From assembly GCF_007000325.2 (NCBI RefSeq), contig NZ_CP117269.1, positions 62,001-126,000 of the forward strand: DNA of 64,000 nt, in the 5' to 3' direction. The translations under genes were made by a program, and so were the position numbers. The stretch is from Rhizobium rhododendri (GTDB lineage: Bacteria > Pseudomonadota > Alphaproteobacteria > Rhizobiales > Rhizobiaceae). Shown piece after piece: positions 36,150 through 45,563 of the stretch. The notes below the pieces were generated by a model. It did not search any database. It had not been told where the DNA came from and saw nothing but the letters and a program-made list of their open reading frames with translations. Each line of letters begins with the position of its first letter. Positions within the stretch are counted from its first letter, which is position 1.

Positions 36150-37181
36150 TCAAGTCTTCGCCGCTTTGGCAAACGTCGGATCGAAGGTCTTGCTGAAGGG
36201 AACATCGGCATTGGCAAGTCCTGGATCGAGCGTCTTCAGCACGCCCATCATCGAGTCGTAGCCTTCCTTGGTGACCAGACCATCCAGCGAGTACATCTCT
36301 TTCGAGTTCTTGAACGCCTGCATGTACAGATCGCGGTTACCCAGCTGGTATTCCGTTGGCACCACGCTGGCCACATCCTCGGGGCTGGCCTGCCCAATCC
36401 ACTTCAACGCCTTCATGAATGCGTTGACGGTGCGCTGCGTGGTCACCGGATTGGCGACAGTGAACTCCTTCTTGATATAGACCGTCGCAGCTGGATTAGG
36501 GCCGCCGAACAGGGACCGGGTGCCGGCCTCCGTGCGGGTGTCGAGGAGAATGGCGATGTCGTTGTCATATTGCAACTGGGCGATGACAGGATCGACATGC
36601 GATAGGGCATCGATCTGACCGCTCTTGAAGGCTGCGAGTGCGGCTGCACCTCCGCCGATCCCGATCATCGAGGCATCGTCGGCCTTCAATCCGCTCTTCA
36701 GCATCGCGTACTGGAACATCAGCGCTGTCGAGGAGCCGGGCGCGGTGATGCCGACCTTGCGCCCCTTCATGTCGGCCATCGACTTGATCTCGCCGGCGAG
36801 ATCCTTGCGCACGGCAATGACGATACCGGGGAAGCGGCCGAGATTGCATATCCCGACGATATCCTGTCCCTTGGTCTGCATGCGGATCGTGTGCTCGTAG
36901 GCACCAGCAACAATATCGAGCGAACCGCCGACCAGACCTTCGAGTGACTTCGAACCACCCGAAAAATCATTGATCGTGACGTTCAGGCCCTCCTCCTTGA
37001 AGAAGCCTTTGCGTTCCGCGATTGTCAGCGGCAGGTAGTACAACAGGGGCTTGCCGCCCACTCCGATAGACACGTCGGTCTTTTCAGGCTTGGCGTCCTG
37101 TGCCATCGCCGACGGGATGCCGTTGAGAGATGCGCCGAATATCGCACCCGTCGTTCCGATCAGAAAAGTCCTGCGTTTCAT
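36150..37181 (-). CDS. ABC transporter substrate-binding protein (NMT1/SsuA type)
   Basis: 343 residues. A signal sequence with a double arginine ('MKRRTFLIGTTGAIFGAS', cleavage after 'SAMA') then a periplasmic-binding fold of the nitrate/sulfonate/taurine group: 'YYLPLTIAERKGFFKEEGL', 'GGSKSLEGLVGGSLDIVAGA', 'LKGRKVGITAPGSS' style region. No permease or ATPase is adjacent, so it is an orphan or its partners are elsewhere. Substrate could be an aliphatic sulfonate or a thiamine-like precursor. Confidence 0.92.
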   Translation of the reverse strand: MKRRTFLIGTTGAIFGASLNGIPSAMAQDAKPEKTDVSIGVGGKPLLYYLPLTIAERKGFFKEEGLNVTINDFSGGSKSLEGLVGGSLDIVAGAYEHTIRMQTKGQDIVGICNLGRFPGIVIAVRKDLAGEIKSMADMKGRKVGITAPGSSTALMFQYAMLKSGLKADDASMIGIGGGAAALAAFKSGQIDALSHVDPVIAQLQYDNDIAILLDTRTEAGTRSLFGGPNPAATVYIKKEFTVANPVTTQRTVNAFMKALKWIGQASPEDVASVVPTEYQLGNRDLYMQAFKNSKEMYSLDGLVTKEGYDSMMGVLKTLDPGLANADVPFSKTFDPTFAKAAKT

Positions 37182-38052
37182 GTCTGCTCCTTGGTTTCGG
37201 TTTCGCTACAGGGTAAACGGTCAAGTAACTCGTTGGCCGCGCGAGGCTGTGACGGGTACGGTGTCGCACTTGCTCCGCGTATCTCTGATGGCCCAGCAGA
37301 CCGTGATCACAAATGCGTGATGTGCCAAATGATGATTTTGTGACGCCATAAGCAATTGCAATTATTAGATAAAATGGGGTATATGCTAATACGTTGCCAT
37401 GGATCTCTGCCGTATTTATGCCGTAAAATCCGTCTCTAACCAGACTCTCTGCTATATACATTGCGACTGGCGTGTTGACGGTATATTCGCGCCATTAGTC
37501 TCCACAGGCACACAGGCCGCCGAGCATGCTTGTTGCGAGGAGTCTTGCTATTTTCGGTTCCACCGTTGTCACGTCAATGCAGCTGTCGCTGGAATCATGC
37601 ATTTGCGAGAGCTAATACTCCCATCCGCTTGCTGTCTCGTCCATGGTCTAGCGAGTGCAACTTTCCACTTGGTGGGAGCTCCGCGTCTCCCTCCATCCTT
37701 TGAACGGCAGCAATAATTGTCCGGAGAAACGGCCTCCATCTTGGCCAGTCAGCCGAGCGAAGACCTCGGTGTACAGTGTGTCAGCCTAGCGCTCGCATCC
37801 TTAAGAGCGGCCATAGATCGGATATCTCCTCTTTTGCCATCTTTTCGGTTCGTCAACGCGATTTCTGGATATCCATTTTAAGGGTGGTTGCCATGAGTAC
37901 ATAGCGATCGTCACTCGCTCGCCCCGTTACTAGCTTTCTCGTTCTCGAAGACAGGCCTCGCGGGCTCCGGCACATACTGCAAATTTCGTACGGCCTGTGG
38001 GAGGGCCCTGCGTTATCGTTGTCACGGCGCTGACTTCGGAAAGCTTTTCCTC
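37182..38052. other. 870-base stretch with no recognised gene
   Basis: Between the leftward substrate-binding gene and the rightward HWE kinase. A 105-codon frame (37399-37716) is cysteine-rich but has no family resemblance, signal or ribosome site, so I do not call it. The left part should hold the binding-protein promoter, the right part that of the kinase. Base composition is lower in GC around 37300-37400. Confidence 0.4.
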
Positions 38053-39816
38053 TTGTTTCAGAGATTGTCCCGTGTAATTGCGGATGACAGGACCTGGCTG
38101 CTTCAGGGGGAGGACGAGAACATCGCTAAGGCTCGGCTAACGCGCCGCCTATTCTTATTGACGTCGCTGGCCCTTGCCCCGGCGATGGCGATCCTTTTCT
38201 ACAATGTTGCGTCTACCCGCCTGGCAAAAGAGCACGAAATTCAGGTTGAGGCCCTGCGCTCGGGTGAACTGGCTTCGCTGGAAATGACGCGGATCATCGA
38301 TGGTTTACAGAACGTGATGGCCACCCTGGCCGCCGCTCCGGTGGTTCAGGAATTCAACGTTGATGGCTGCAACACTTATTTGCAGCGCCTGGGAAAGAGC
38401 CTGCCGCAGTTTGCCAGTCTCGGTGTGGTCGATAGTGATGGCACCGTGCGCTGTATTCAGGACGGGAAGGGCCTCGGCATCAAAATTGGCGACAGGCCCT
38501 ATTTTCGCGAAGCCATGAGCAAAGGCACCTTCGTTGTTGGCGAATTCACAAAGGGTAGGGTGTCCGGCACCAACGTCCTGCCTTTGGCATTGCCGATCAC
38601 GGCTGACACGGGAGGCATCTCTGGCGTGGTCGTCGGTGCGCTGGATCTGAATTGGCTGGCGGCACGCCTGAAAGAGCGCGATTTTGGTCGTAACAACGCA
38701 CTGACCGTCGCGGATCGCAACGGCGTCATCCTGGCGCGGGAACCGTTTCCGGACAGATTTGTCGGCACTCGAATCCCTAGCGCATACCTGGGGCTGGTCA
38801 GCGCTTTTGCTCCCGGCACACTGGAAGTCAGCAGCCAGGACGGGACAAACCGCATCCTTGGCTATTATCCGCCTGCAAGTAATGCGGCAGGCCTCTATGT
38901 CAGTGCCGGCATCTCTACCGCTGACTTCTATGCCGACCTGAACCGCTCGACCTACATCAGTCTGGCGATCGTTTTCCTGGGCGTCATTGCTGCCTATTTT
39001 CTAGCCTGGTTCACAAGCACCCAGCTCGTGCGTCGGCCGGTTAGCCGCTTGGTCACAACCATCAAGGCCTGGCAGAAGGATGATGTCGGCGCGCGCACCG
39101 GCATGGACGAACGGGATGGCGAGTTCGGGGTGGTTGGCTCGGCGATCGACCGGTTCATGGATGAGCTTGTTGCCGCCCGCCAGGAGCGGCGGCGCTCCGA
39201 GAAGCAGCGGGAATTGCTGGTCGGCGAACTCGACCACCGCGTCAAAAACCTTTTAACGACCGTCCAGGCGGTTGCTCGGCAGACCTTCCGGGACAAGGAG
39301 CGCACGGACGAAGCGCTTGAGATTTTCAGCAAACGACTGACCGCGATGAGCGGAGCCCATCAATTGCTGATGAAGGACGACTGGCAAGCCGCCAGTCTTG
39401 CCGAGCTCGTGGCGGCAGCCGTCACACCCTTCGATAATCCGGAGGCGTCTCAGTTCAGCGTCTCGGGGCCAGATCTGATGATCCACTCCAAAGCCGCCTT
39501 GGCGCTTGGGATGGCCTTGCACGAGATGTGCACCAATGCCGTCAAGTACGGGGCCTTGCGCGAGCCCTCCGGGCGTATCAGGATCACCTGGTCGTCTGGC
39601 TCTGAGACCGGCGCTCCCGACCCTGAGTTCCGGTTCACCTGGTCCGAGCATGATGGCCCACCGGTTCGGCCGCCCGAGCGAAAAGGGTTTGGATCCAGGA
39701 TGATTCAGCAGATCCTGGCGATCGAAATGGCGGCTGATGTCCATGTTGATTACAAAGTGACTGGTGTTGTCTGTCAACTCACGGCGCCATCTGCTGGATT
39801 GCGAGCCCCAAGATAA
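38053..39816 (+). CDS. HWE-family sensor histidine kinase with dCache-like sensor
   Basis: 587 residues from a TTG at 38053 (alternative TTG at 38065). Membrane helices about 33-52 and 302-325 flank a double-Cache-type periplasmic sensor ('FASLGVVDSDGTVRC', 'DRPYFREAM', 'AGLYVSAGIS'). HAMP, then the HWE kinase core: 'LDHRVKNLLTTVQAVARQTF' with His, 'ALHEMCTNAVKYGAL' (N box) and 'FTWSEHDGP' (W-x-E). G2 'RKGFGSRMIQQIL'. Common in rhizobia, typically signalling to a PhyR/NepR or CheY-like partner; none is adjacent. A small gene (39993) and a DUF4142 gene follow. Confidence 0.93.
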   Translation: MFQRLSRVIADDRTWLLQGEDENIAKARLTRRLFLLTSLALAPAMAILFYNVASTRLAKEHEIQVEALRSGELASLEMTRIIDGLQNVMATLAAAPVVQEFNVDGCNTYLQRLGKSLPQFASLGVVDSDGTVRCIQDGKGLGIKIGDRPYFREAMSKGTFVVGEFTKGRVSGTNVLPLALPITADTGGISGVVVGALDLNWLAARLKERDFGRNNALTVADRNGVILAREPFPDRFVGTRIPSAYLGLVSAFAPGTLEVSSQDGTNRILGYYPPASNAAGLYVSAGISTADFYADLNRSTYISLAIVFLGVIAAYFLAWFTSTQLVRRPVSRLVTTIKAWQKDDVGARTGMDERDGEFGVVGSAIDRFMDELVAARQERRRSEKQRELLVGELDHRVKNLLTTVQAVARQTFRDKERTDEALEIFSKRLTAMSGAHQLLMKDDWQAASLAELVAAAVTPFDNPEASQFSVSGPDLMIHSKAALALGMALHEMCTNAVKYGALREPSGRIRITWSSGSETGAPDPEFRFTWSEHDGPPVRPPERKGFGSRMIQQILAIEMAADVHVDYKVTGVVCQLTAPSAGLRAPR

Positions 39817-39992
39817 TAACGCCATGCGCTGCCCCGTCAGGGGCGGCTCCGGGTTTCCAAATCAAATCGTCCAGCCGATGTCCGCCGCTCGTGGGGACAT
39901 CGGTCCGTTGCCGGACAGAACTGGAAAGCTATCTAGACCGTCCTAACTACTCCAAGTCTCGTACAAATTCATCGTTAGGGACGGAGTAAATC

Positions 39993-40160
39993 ATGGAAGA
40001 GAAAAAACGACGCCTTCAATTGACGAAAGAAGAGCGGCGGCTTTTGGCTGAAAAATCTAAGGAAATCGCCTTCGCTGCGGAGAGCAGGCGCCTGGCGGAA
40101 GCAGCTGAAAAGACCGCAAGACTTCGCGCCCTTAGGGCCTCACACGTTTCAAACGCATAG
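39993..40160 (+). CDS. small charged helical protein, 55 aa
   Basis: ATG 39993 with GGAG seven bases upstream; ends TAG 40160, 11 bases before the DUF4142 gene. Sequence rich in Lys, Glu, Arg, Ala ('MEEKKRRLQLTKEERRLLAE' then 'SKEIAFAAESRRLAEAAEKT'), so an almost continuous charged helix or coiled coil. No signal. Probably cotranscribed with the next gene. Function unknown. Confidence 0.6.
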   Translation: MEEKKRRLQLTKEERRLLAEKSKEIAFAAESRRLAEAAEKTARLRALRASHVSNA

Positions 40161-40171
40161 AGGAGAAGAAA

Positions 40172-40699
40172 ATGAACAAGATCGCAGTCACTGCAATGTT
40201 TTTGATGATTTCAACTGGCGCCTTCGCTCAGTCGGCTGCCGAATCCACAGGCGTGAACTCTCTGTTGGGCAGCGCTCCTAAAACCGAAGATTTCGTTGCC
40301 GAGGCCGCTACCAGTGACCTGTTTGAAATCGCTTCCAGTAAGCTCGCGGTCGAGCGGGCTGACCCCTCTACAAAAACGTTCGCGCAACAGATGATTACTG
40401 ATCATACCAAGACTTCGACCGAATTAAAGCAAATGGTCGACGCAGGAAAGGTCAAGGCAGTAATTCCCGCCGCCATGACATCTTCCCAGCAAAGCATGCT
40501 CGACAAACTCAACGGCTTGCAGGGTGACGATTTCAACAAACAATATCACTCCGACCAGGTTTCCGCACATAAGGACGCGGTGGATCTCTTCAAGCGGTAC
40601 GGCGATGGTGGCGACAATGCCGACCTGAAGACGTGGGCAGCAACCACCTGACCTGCCTTGGAACATCATCTGATGATGGCGCAGGATCTCAAGAAATAG
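40172..40699 (+). pseudogene. DUF4142-family secreted protein with premature stop
   Basis: Signal peptide (MNKIAVTAMFLMISTGAFAQ) then the DUF4142 ferritin-like helical domain: 'EDFVAEAATSDLFEIASSKL', 'TFAQQMITDHTKTSTELKQ', 'QHS/YHSDQVSAHKDAVDLF'. A TGA at 40649-40651 ends the protein after 'LKTWAATT' (159 residues), but the same frame continues 'PALEHHLMMAQDLKK' to TAG 40699, which is the normal C-terminal helix of the family. So only about 16 residues are lost; the shortened protein may still fold. Envelope stress proteins of this type are common in rhizobia. Confidence 0.75.
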
Positions 40700-41239
40700 G
40701 TGTCTAGGAAGCGGCTGCTCGTCGGTCGCTCTTCTGCCAGGTCTGGTGTTCTGACATCCGGTGACCTATGCGTGAGGGCTTTGTAAGTTCAAAACGAAGG
40801 CCTTCATGTATGGTAAATCAGCAAAGAGTCCCAATGCCGATACGCGTAATAACCTTTGGTATTCCAAACGTTGATAGGGCTATTTATGCCGAATCACAGT
40901 GAGGGTAGGATGTCCGGTTCAAGCTGCCCGTATCTCCCATCAAACTCTCGATGAACGGCGCGCGGCGCTCGAAGACGAGCCGCCAGCTGTTCATCCGCGC
41001 TTTGCTCGATGTCGTCGCCGAGCGTGATAGTTTAAAGATGCGGGAGACGGCATCTTCGGGGAAATACGGAGCGGCCGAAAACTGGACGCTTTCGCCGGTT
41101 ATCATTGGAGGCCCTGCTGCCGGAAGGCGGTCTTTTGCTTGGGTGATGTGTGTATCTGATAATCTCCATCATTTATCCCTCCCTGTTGGCGAAGCATGCC
41201 AGCGGTCCCCCAATAAGGCTGGCCGCCGGGCGGGTCCGG
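40700..41239. other. 540 bases without a clear gene
   Basis: Short frames in both directions around 40950-41110 (one reads like a charged helix on the complementary strand) are interrupted and match no family I can name. Likely eroded coding DNA. Nothing else seen. Confidence 0.4.
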
Positions 41240-41460
41240 TTAGCTCTTGACGGCGATCCGCATGACCTGCGTCTGCGCCTTCTCAGTCTTCGGCAAGTCG
41301 TCGGGCTGCGTGCGCATGCTCAACCAGGAGTAACGGTCAAAATGCCGTCCCTAAAGCTGGACTTAACCTTGGCCTCATCGACTTCGACGCCGACGAGGGT
41401 GCGGCGCTCGAAACGACAGTAGTAGCGCTCGGAGAACTAACGATCCTTTTCCGGGAATGC
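41240..41460 (-). pseudogene. small heat-shock protein (Hsp20) remnant
   Basis: On the minus strand, 'SERYYCRFERRTLVGVEVDE' followed by 'AKVKSSFRDGILTVT' is the α-crystallin domain end, then a stop, and in another frame 'LPKTEKAQTQVMRIAVKS' and TAA at 41240-41242: the standard C-terminal 'LPK...I-x-V' tail. The order and motif (A-x3-DG-I-L-T-V-T) are diagnostic. At least one stop and a frameshift; N-terminal part not found. Dead gene. Confidence 0.65.
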
Positions 41461-41979
41461 TGCCATCAAGGAAAACTGGGAAGAATTTGAGTGCCTGCCG
41501 CGGCTCCAGCGATGGTCAACGGGCGGAAAGGTTATGACATCATTGCCTCTCCGTCTGCCGCTCGAATCGAAGCCTCAACTGATTTCCCCTAGCGCACCGA
41601 AGAAAAGTGACGACCCAACTAATTCATGAATTCATGTTTAATATGCTGCGAAACAACGTGAGCGAGAACGGAATTCTCCAGGGTCGTGGACAAACGACAA
41701 CAGACGTTCTTGCGCGCACGGCGATAACGCCCGACAAGATTGCGCGCGCGATTACCCTCACCATCGCGCAGACGGACAACGTGGACAATCAGCGACATTG
41801 TCGTGCGGCCTTCCGCGCAGGCATGAGCTACGTCTCGACTATCTGTGAAGCTTCACCGCTAAAAAGCCTACCAAAACATCCGAGAGAAACTCTCGCTGTT
41901 GAACCGGAACATCCGGCAGGCGGTAACCAACCATGACAGACCTTCAAGCTGATGATCGGCTGTCCATTCCTGACACGCG
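41461..41979. other. about 520 bases, no gene called
   Basis: A 109-codon frame at 41607-41936 (+) has no known family, no clear ribosome site and ends 44 bases before a strong terminator. It could be a small gene, but I cannot support it. No IS end seen. Confidence 0.35.
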
Positions 41980-42008
41980 ATCGGGCAGCCAAAGCTGCCC
42001 GATTTTTT
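41980..42008 (+). terminator. strong rho-independent terminator
   Basis: ATCGGGCAGC (41980-41989), CAAA loop, GCTGCCCGAT (41994-42003) followed by TTTTTT: a perfect 10-bp GC-rich stem with a rightward T-tract. No clear rightward coding gene precedes it, so it may end a small RNA or the uncertain 41607 frame. Confidence 0.85.
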
Positions 42009-42079
42009 CACATTATCACCGTCGAGACCAGCCGGCAGCTCCTCGGTTCCCGAAGGGGCTGCCGGCAATCGACACAGGA

Positions 42080-42691
42080 TCAGGCGGCGAGCGCTTCGAT
42101 TTGGGCTTTGGCGGCGGATACCGCTGCTGCCTTGGCATCTTCACCCAAGGCAAGGCCTTCCGCGCGAATGATAGTCACGTCGGTGAGGCCGATAAAGCCG
42201 AGCACGCCGCGTAGATAGGTTTCCTGATGATCTAGACCAGCGGCAGGGCTGCCAACCGAGTAGACACCGCCACGGGCCGACGCCAGGTAGACCTTTTTGC
42301 CCTTGACCAGTCCTTCGGGGCCGTTAGCGCCATATTGGAAGGTGCGGCCGGCAACGCAGACGCGGTCGATCCAGCCCTTCAGCTGCGTCGGAATGGTGAA
42401 GTTATACATCGGTGCGCCGATGACGATGATATCCGCAGCAAACAGATCGTCGATATAGGCGCCGCCGGTGGCAAGATCCTGGCCGAGGGCGGGATTGCCG
42501 ACTTCGCCACCTTGGAATACAGCGAGATGGGCATCCGATAAATGCATTGCCGCGTCGACGACCAGATCGCGACGGATAACCCGCGCGCCCGGATGCAGCG
42601 CTTCCTGCTTGGCGACGATTTCAGCTGTGAGCGTTCGGCTCACCGAGTAGCCGCCGAGAATGCTGGAATCGATGTGGAGGATGGTTGTCAT
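42080..42691 (-). CDS. azoR: FMN-dependent NADH-azoreductase
   Basis: 203 residues from ATG 42691; an in-frame ATG 25 codons earlier lacks family support. Flavodoxin-like fold with 'LHIDSSILGGYSVSRTLTAE' (phosphate loop, SxS), 'PMYNFTIPTQLKGWIDRV' (FMN binding), 'GRTFQYGANGPEGLVKGKKV'. Reduces azo dyes and quinones with NADH; in bacteria it protects against thiol-specific and quinone stress. Divergent from the LysR at 42941, which probably regulates it. Confidence 0.95.
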   Translation of the reverse strand: MTTILHIDSSILGGYSVSRTLTAEIVAKQEALHPGARVIRRDLVVDAAMHLSDAHLAVFQGGEVGNPALGQDLATGGAYIDDLFAADIIVIGAPMYNFTIPTQLKGWIDRVCVAGRTFQYGANGPEGLVKGKKVYLASARGGVYSVGSPAAGLDHQETYLRGVLGFIGLTDVTIIRAEGLALGEDAKAAAVSAAKAQIEALAA

Positions 42692-42940
42692 GGGAAAAGT
42701 CTCCATTTGCCCGGATTGATCGGCCTTGGCTGTGCGTGTGAAAAAATGTCTGAGCGTCTTTATCATCAGAGATCCATGTCACGCAGCTCTACATCTGAGA
42801 AGCCATGACGTCTCGATGGTATCCATCGGTAAATTCGATATGTTTGCCAACGGTAAGCGATCGGCGCCAGACTTGCACTGGAGGAGCTGGCCGGTATCAT
42901 TCGATAAGACCTATCGGTTCAGCCTATAATGGAGGATGGC

Positions 42941-43846
42941 ATGCTCGATGGCCTATCGCTCGACCAATTGCGGACTTTTGTGGCGGCCGCCGACGAAGGG
43001 AGCTTTTCTGCAGCAGGCCGCCGGCTGCGCCGGACGCAGTCGGCGGTCAGTGAAACGATCGCCAACCTCGAGGCCCAGCTGGCAGTCATGCTGTTCGATC
43101 GGACCGGCCGTTATCCGCGGCTGACGGCGCAGGGCAACGCTTTGCTGGTCGACGCGCGATCCGTCGTCAGCGCCGTCGACGGCATGAAGGCGCGGGCGAA
43201 AGGCATAGCAGGTGGGCTTGAACCGGAGCTTTCTGCCGTCATCGACGTTTTCTTCCCCATTTCGGTGATCGCCGATGTGTCGCACGAGTTTCGGAGGGAG
43301 TTTCCCGCTACTCCGCTGCGGCTTTATGTCGAGGCCCTCGGCGGGGCTGTGCAGCCGTTGATCGATGGTCGCGCCAGTTTCGGGCTGGTAGTTTCGCTGC
43401 CGACATTGCCCTCAGGGTTAGTTGGAGAGGGTCTCGCCAGCGTTGAATTTGTCATGGTCGCCGCCTCAACCCATCCACTCGCCGCGTATGAAGGCTTGAT
43501 CCCCCGGGAAGATCTGGCACGACATGTCCAACTGGTGCTGACGGATCGGACCGACCTGTCAGCAGGCCGTGAGTTCGGCGTCATGTCGCCTTTAACTTGG
43601 CGCCTCGCCGATCTGTTTGCCAAGCACGCATTCCTCATCAGCGGCCTCGGATGGGGTGGCATGCCCCTGCATGCCGTGCGGAAGGACATCGAGGAGGGAC
43701 GCCTTGTGCAACTCTCCATCCAGGACATACCGCTAGGTGGCCTGAAGCTGCCGATGTCTGCTGTCTACCGGGTCGACACACCGCCTGGCCCCGCAGGCCG
43801 CTGGATGATCGATCGTCTCAAGCAATGCTCGGGCACTAAATGCTAA
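42941..43846 (+). CDS. LysR-family regulator, divergent from azoR
   Basis: 301 residues from ATG 42941; an ATG four codons upstream (42929) is possible. Winged helix 'LDQLRTFVAAADEGSFSAAG' and 'RRLRRTQSAVSETIANLEAQ', then a substrate domain with 'DVFFPISVIADVSHEF' and 'LISGLGWGGMPLHAV'. Starts about 250 bases from the azoR start on the opposite strand, the usual LysR-target arrangement. Inducer probably quinone or aromatic electrophile (inference). Confidence 0.93.
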   Translation: MLDGLSLDQLRTFVAAADEGSFSAAGRRLRRTQSAVSETIANLEAQLAVMLFDRTGRYPRLTAQGNALLVDARSVVSAVDGMKARAKGIAGGLEPELSAVIDVFFPISVIADVSHEFRREFPATPLRLYVEALGGAVQPLIDGRASFGLVVSLPTLPSGLVGEGLASVEFVMVAASTHPLAAYEGLIPREDLARHVQLVLTDRTDLSAGREFGVMSPLTWRLADLFAKHAFLISGLGWGGMPLHAVRKDIEEGRLVQLSIQDIPLGGLKLPMSAVYRVDTPPGPAGRWMIDRLKQCSGTKC

Positions 43847-44103
43847 AATTGGGTCGTAAACACTTCCGTAACTACGGTTTTCAACGAACACCACTGGAGG
43901 CGACAGAGTTCCAAAACAGCGGTTAAGTTTAAAAATTCGATCCGGAGGAAATATTCAAGCTACCGTGAGCCGGCCGGTTAACTTCGGATCTTCTTTTACC
44001 AGCGATTCCGGGAGACTGACACCACGAATGCCGCAGTAAGGACGTCAATTGCGTCTACCTGCCAGTGTCCAAGCAGATGCTCAATCCACTGATGCCCCGC
44101 GGT

Positions 44104-44480
44104 GTACGATCTGCCCAAAGAAGTGCAAGGGAGCAGGCATTGTCATGCCCTGGTGCGACATGCAGGATAATATCGAACATCTTTCGTAAATCATTGCCGA
44201 GGTCGATCCCGATGCGCACGCGGTGCTGATCCTTGATCAGGCGGGCTGGCACTCATTGGCCAAGCTGATCGTGCCGAAAAACATCACCTTGCTATTCTTG
44301 TAGCCGCGTTCCCCTGAACTCAACCCATTAGAACGTATGGCAATTCAGGCGCTACAATGGCTGCCAACCGGTTTTCACATAGTATGACGATATCGTCGAT
44401 CACTGCTGCAAGGCTTGGAATAAGCTCAGCCATCAACCAAGGAAGATCATGTCAATCGGATTACGCGATCGGGGCCATCG
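44104..44480 (+). pseudogene. IS630-family transposase, C-terminal remnant
   Basis: Reading across frames: 'CPKKCKGAGIVMPWCDMQD', TAA stop, 'DPDAHAVLILDQAGWHSLAK', 'VPKNITLLFL', TAG stop, 'PRSPELNPLE', then in another frame 'YDDIVDHCCKAWNKL' and 'IMSIGLRDRGH'. This is the DDE C-terminal half of IS630 transposases ('DRAGWH', 'SPELNPVE'), with at least two stops and a frameshift. Its N-terminal half is absent here. Related to the element at 56223. Confidence 0.75.
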
Positions 44481-44539
44481 GGCACGATCAATGCCCATTT
44501 ATATAAGATCAATAACTTGGCTCATTCGCTCAAACAACG

Positions 44540-44851
44540 AAGATGAATGGTAATAACGGCATTTTTGCGTTTGCCGGCCTGGCCCGGCCAATCGAACAAA
44601 TCACATCTGCTATGGCGATGCCGCGTCGCCGATTCCATATTCCGGTCGTGCCGACGAGATCAGTGAAATGGCGACGGCCGTCGAGGTATTTCGGACAAAC
44701 GCCATTGCCAAATCGCGTCTTGAACAAGAGGCTTTCACCCAACGCAGTATGACGGACGACGAGCGCTGTCGAAATGCCGAAGCTGGTCGTGTAAAGGATG
44801 AGACCATGGCTGAAGCGACCGCAGGTCTCGGCGAGGGACTTAAACACCTAT
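44540..44851 (+). pseudogene. methyl-accepting chemotaxis protein, HAMP fragment
   Basis: 'ARPIEQITSAMA' in one frame, then after a frameshift 'GDAASPIPYSGRADEISEMA', 'AVEVFRTNAIAKSRLEQEAF', 'RNAEAGRVKDETMAEATAG', 'LGEGLKHL' in another. This is the HAMP domain and following linker of a rhizobial chemoreceptor. Periplasmic and signalling domains are missing; the right side ends where the IS5 remnant begins. Frameshifted, double-truncated. Confidence 0.7.
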
Positions 44852-45359
44852 GCGTCGGTGTCATGTGCTTTGTCGGCGAGGATCGTCGCGCCGTGCCGCA
44901 GGTCGCTCAACAGCTTTTCAGCCATCGGTACATCGGCGGCTTGGCCAGCGGTGAGTTTAAGCCGAACCGATCTGCCATCTGCATCGACAAGAGCGTGGAT
45001 CTTTGTCGTCAGGCCGCCGCGCGAACGTCCCACGCAAGGATCGGCAGATCCCCCTTTTTAGCGTTGGCACCATGCTGGTGAACGCGAACACAAGAACTGT
45101 AGATCATCACGATATTTTCATCGTAACGCTTTGAAACGGCGTCCAGAAGACGATCCCAGACACCCGCCTTGCGCCATCGGGAGAACCGATTGCAAAGCGT
45201 CGTGCGCGGGCCATAATGCTCCGGCACATCTCGCCAAGACGAACCAGTCCTGAAACGCCAGAGGATGCCGTTGATCACCCGGCGGTCATCGACACGTTCA
45301 ATTCCAAGGCTATTGTTCGGCAAAAGAGGTGCAATGATAGCCCATTCTTCGTCGCTCAA
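44852..45359 (-). pseudogene. IS5-family (IS427-type) transposase, truncated orfA/orfB
   Basis: orfA (45359 leftward): 'MSDEEWAIIAPLLPNNSLGI', 'RRVINGILWRFRTGSSWRDV', 'RFSRWRKAGVWDRLLDAV'; then in the -1 frame orfB 'VGRSRGGLTTKIHALVDADG', 'MAEKLLSDLRHGATILADK', ending 'HDTDA' at about 44852 where chemoreceptor DNA begins. The final third with the last catalytic Glu is missing. An A5G tract (about 45055) marks the frame switch as in related IS5 elements. Confidence 0.8.
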
Positions 45360-45563
45360 TTCGTAACGGCGCGTGGCAATCTCCTTTCAAGGAAATTGAA
45401 CCACACATCGTCAATAAGATGAACCCCGTTTATGGGAACACCGCCTAGACTACACGGATGATGGGGAAGGTCGCGAAGGCGTTCGGCGGCGATGTCGCGG
45501 TCGAGGACACCTGGGAAGAATTCTGACGTTTTGATCTCGGCAGCTTCCCACGGCTTGGAACCG

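Noticed and set aside
40884..41110. Protein-like frames on both strands, faintly like a YdcH/DUF465 helix
   Set aside because: Several interruptions and too weak a pattern to support a call.
41607..41936. 109-codon frame before the terminator
   Set aside because: No family resemblance, no clear ribosome site; kept only as a possibility in the terminator finding.
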